A DNA stretch of 64,000 nucleotides from Clostridia bacterium (lineage in GTDB: Bacteria; Bacillota; Clostridia; Lachnospirales; Anaerotignaceae), in NCBI GenBank assembly GCA_022786605.1, contig JALFWW010000025.1:62001-126000 (forward strand), written 5' to 3'. Position 1 is the stretch's first letter. Every line of letters begins with the position of its first letter. Below the pieces are notes generated by a model. That model made no database searches, was not told the DNA's origin, and saw only the letters and a list, made by a program, of their open reading frames with translations. Positions 61,788-64,000 of the stretch are shown here, piece after piece. Position numbers and translations under genes: made by a program.

Positions 61788-63056
61788 TTATGCTTTCACA
61801 CGGGTGATATTTGCACCCAGTGCATTGAATTTATGTTCGACTTCTTCATAACCTCTGTCGATGTACTTCACGCCGTCAATGACGCTTTCGCCTTCTGCCG
61901 CCAGTGCTGCCAGAATCATGGCTGCCCCTGCACGCAGGTCTGTAGCGGAAACATTGGCACCAGTCAAACGAGGAATCCCGTCAATACGGGCAATTCTGCC
62001 GTCGATCTGCACCTGTGCGCCCATCTTCCGCAGTTCGTCGATGTACTGATAACGGTTGTCCCATACGTTTTCTGTGATGACGCTCTGTCCCTGACAAACG
62101 CTCAGCAGTGCCGCGATCTGGGGCTGCAGGTCTGTAGGGAAACCGGGATAACTCATGGTCTTGACATTTGCGCAGTGCAAAGGTCTGTTCGCTGTGACAC
62201 GGATGGAATCATCATGCTCCTCAATGGTCACATTCATTTCATCCAGCTTTGCTGTCAGAGAATCCATGTGCTTGGGAATGATGTTCTTCACCAGCACATC
62301 GCCGCCAGTAATGGCTGCGGCGATCATGTATGTTCCTGCCTCAATCTGGTCAGGAATGATGGTATACTGCGCGCCATGAAGTTTTTCCACGCCTTTGATA
62401 CGGATCACATCTGTACCAGCGCCTTTGATATTGGCACCCATCATGTTCAGATAGTTTGCCGTATCTACCACATGGGGTTCTTTTGCCGCGTTTTCAATGG
62501 TTGTCACGCCTTCCGCCATAGAAGCCGCCAGCATGATATTGATGGTAGCGCCTACACTCACCTGATCCATATAAATAGAAGTACCAACCAGTCTGTCTGC
62601 GTAAGCACGAACCATGCCGTTGCCTTCTTCTACCGTTGCACCCAGTGCACGGAAGCCTTTCAAATGCAGATCAATGGGTCTGACACCAAAGTTGCAGCCG
62701 CCGGGCAGTGCAACTTCCGCCTTTTTGTATCTGGCAAGCATAGCACCCAGGAAATAATAAGAAGCTCTGATCTTCTGTACTTCTTCAAAAGTGGCACAAT
62801 GGGCTGTTCCCTTATCGCAGTCGATCTTCAATGTATGCCCATTATCCAAATAGGTGCATGTGCCACCCAGTTTTTCGATGGTATGACAGAGATTGTTTAC
62901 ATCCTCAATGCGGGGCAGGTTTTCCAATACACTGACGCCCTCTGCCATGATAGCTGCGGGAATCACTGCAACAGCCGCGTTTTTGGCACCGCTGATGTTG
63001 ACTTCCCCTACAAGACGTTTACGTCCCTGTACAATCAATTTATCCATAAACAACAT
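61788..63056 (-). CDS. murA: UDP-N-acetylglucosamine 1-carboxyvinyltransferase
   Basis: 422 aa (ATG at 63056 after GGAAGGATGA; ATG at 63047 is an alternative and gives the commoner MDKLIVQG start). EPT fold: ISGAKNAAVAVIPAA, IRASYYFLGAMLAR, and the fosfomycin-target cysteine in VALPGGCNFGVRPIDLHL. Catalytic Cys present rather than the resistant Asp variant. First committed step of peptidoglycan synthesis. Same orientation as walJ-rlmH but separated by a terminator. Confidence 0.96.
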   Translation of the reverse strand: MLFMDKLIVQGRKRLVGEVNISGAKNAAVAVIPAAIMAEGVSVLENLPRIEDVNNLCHTIEKLGGTCTYLDNGHTLKIDCDKGTAHCATFEEVQKIRASYYFLGAMLARYKKAEVALPGGCNFGVRPIDLHLKGFRALGATVEEGNGMVRAYADRLVGTSIYMDQVSVGATINIMLAASMAEGVTTIENAAKEPHVVDTANYLNMMGANIKGAGTDVIRIKGVEKLHGAQYTIIPDQIEAGTYMIAAAITGGDVLVKNIIPKHMDSLTAKLDEMNVTIEEHDDSIRVTANRPLHCANVKTMSYPGFPTDLQPQIAALLSVCQGQSVITENVWDNRYQYIDELRKMGAQVQIDGRIARIDGIPRLTGANVSATDLRAGAAMILAALAAEGESVIDGVKYIDRGYEEVEHKFNALGANITRVKA

Positions 63057-63207
63057 TCATCCTTCCAAATCATTCGCCAAAGGACTTTCTAAATTTCGCC
63101 CTAACATTCAGATTATATCACGAAACACCCCCACTGCAAAGCCTTTTTTTGCTTTGTTTCGGGCTTTTCCGCCTTTAAAATCCTTTGTCCGCCCAAAAAG
63201 GACAAAT

Positions 63208-63921
63208 TCATTCCACATAAATCATCCGTTTGGTCATGCCGCCGTCTACCACCAGATTGATGCCGTTGATGAAATCACTTTCCGCTGCCGCCAAAAACAG
63301 ACACGCCCGCAGGATGTCCGCAGGTTTCCCTACTCGTCCCGAGGGATGCTGTTTGTGGTCTGCTTCTGTCAAAGCCTCATAATCTCCCGTTTCGATCCAG
63401 CCGGGGCTGATGGCGTTCACCGTCACTGCCCTATCGGACAAAGATACACAAAGGCTGTTGGTAAGGGAAACCACGCCGCCTTTGGATGCGCCGTAAGCCT
63501 CCCAGCCTGCTTCGTTCTGATGCCATCTGGTAGAAGCGATGTTGATGATTCTGCCGTAATCTGCCCCTTCATTGGCACGCAGGAAATTTTGACAGCACAA
63601 AAAAGTCCCCCGCAGGTTCGTATGGATCACATCGTCAAATTCTGCCGCTGTCAATTCCAACGGGGATTTCTGCAAATGACTGATGGCGCCGCAGTTCACC
63701 AATACATCAATGACGCCGTACTTCTGCCGCACATGTTCAAAAAAAAGTTTTATGTCTGTTTCCTGCCGCAAGTCCATGGGCAGGTATACGATATGTTTTC
63801 CTGTAAAATCCGCTGTTTCGGGCAAATCCGTGGCAATGACAAAGTACCCTGCCGCCGCAAAGCCTTCCGCCAACGCATGTCCAATGCCGCCTGTGGCTCC
63901 CGTAATGACTGCCTGTTTCAT
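63208..63921 (-). CDS. Short-chain dehydrogenase/reductase (SDR)
   Basis: 237 aa. Classical SDR: cofactor loop ITGATGGIGHALAEGF, acidic residue in VIATDLPE after strand 2 suggesting NAD(H), LVNCGAISH (NNAG-like), catalytic Ser in NIASTRWHQ and YGASK. Typical C-terminal SDFINGINLVVDGGMT. Substrate unknown. ATG at 63921 with GGAGGGGG upstream; a TATAAT-like -10 lies at 63957-63952 on the minus strand. Confidence 0.92.
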   Translation of the reverse strand: MKQAVITGATGGIGHALAEGFAAAGYFVIATDLPETADFTGKHIVYLPMDLRQETDIKLFFEHVRQKYGVIDVLVNCGAISHLQKSPLELTAAEFDDVIHTNLRGTFLCCQNFLRANEGADYGRIINIASTRWHQNEAGWEAYGASKGGVVSLTNSLCVSLSDRAVTVNAISPGWIETGDYEALTEADHKQHPSGRVGKPADILRACLFLAAAESDFINGINLVVDGGMTKRMIYVE

Positions 63922-64000
63922 GGGAACCCCCTCCTTTCTTACCTGTTTTTATTATACCGCAAAAAGCCAAAGGCAAAAAGTCCCATTTCCTACAAAGTAA

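Noticed and set aside
60825-63092. 755-aa open frame antisense to walJ and murA
   Set aside because: It covers two well-conserved genes on the other strand, is cysteine/histidine-rich in the way antisense shadows are, and has no recognisable domain.
1-64000. CRISPR arrays, rRNA and tRNA genes
   Set aside because: No regularly spaced repeats, rRNA-like conserved blocks or cloverleaf sequences were seen on either strand; a covariance scan was not possible here.

Overview
The window looks like a chromosomal segment of an anaerobic, endospore-forming member of the Clostridia, probably Lachnospirales-like. I cannot name the genus. The support is a spore-coat gene (cotJC) beside ytvI, paired glgC/glgD, the pth-mfd and prs/glmU neighbourhoods, an EFR1-type flavodoxin-ferredoxin protein, a D-lactate dehydrogenase, and clostridial ribosome binding sites. 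No rRNA, tRNA or CRISPR array was seen.

Layout. (1) 1-8858 is the right end of an integrated element (element 1). A leftward block holds an HNH protein (cut by the window edge), several micro-proteins, DUF3102, PcfJ-like and PcfK-like genes. It is followed by an operator region, a divergent XRE repressor, a stand-alone HsdR_N-type nuclease and a large serine integrase at the very edge. (2) 8862-9187 is the middle of cotJC. Its N-terminus is missing because element 1 sits inside the gene. (3) 9188-28102 is a second, complete 18.9-kb element (element 2) inserted in the same cotJC gene. It carries two metabolic modules (CdaR/glycerate kinase/DUF819 transporter/M81 protein, and RpiR/class V aminotransferase/dicarboxylate-type symporter), a LysR regulator, a decayed binding-protein gene, a large SLH surface protein, its own large serine recombinase and a membrane-anchored unknown protein. 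(4) 28103-28280 is the C-terminal end of cotJC, followed by ytvI. (5) 29.7-64 kb is ordinary chromosome: cysK, map, an MFS transporter, acyl-ACP thioesterase, cardiolipin synthase, pepP, azlCD, an SMR pump, alaX, hxlR plus an aldo/keto reductase, prsA, mfd, pth, a D-2-hydroxyacid dehydrogenase, prs, glmU, glgDC, murC, rlmH, walJ, murA and an SDR oxidoreductase. A dispersed hairpin-rich intergenic repeat recurs here.

The main result is the doubly interrupted cotJC. The 8-bp repeat GCAGCAGA occurs at 9180-9187 and 28095-28102. Joining the flanks across one copy restores the reading frame through the family-typical DMAAEQKAR stretch. Joining the two element ends gives a 42-bp attP-like site whose 20-nt arms are inverted repeats (19/20 identical) around a central GA, the architecture expected for a large serine integrase. 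Element 1, which also has a terminal large serine integrase, removes the N-terminal part of the same gene. An intact CotJC would therefore need two excisions, which resembles skin-type developmental DNA rearrangement. Whether either excision happens during sporulation cannot be told from sequence.
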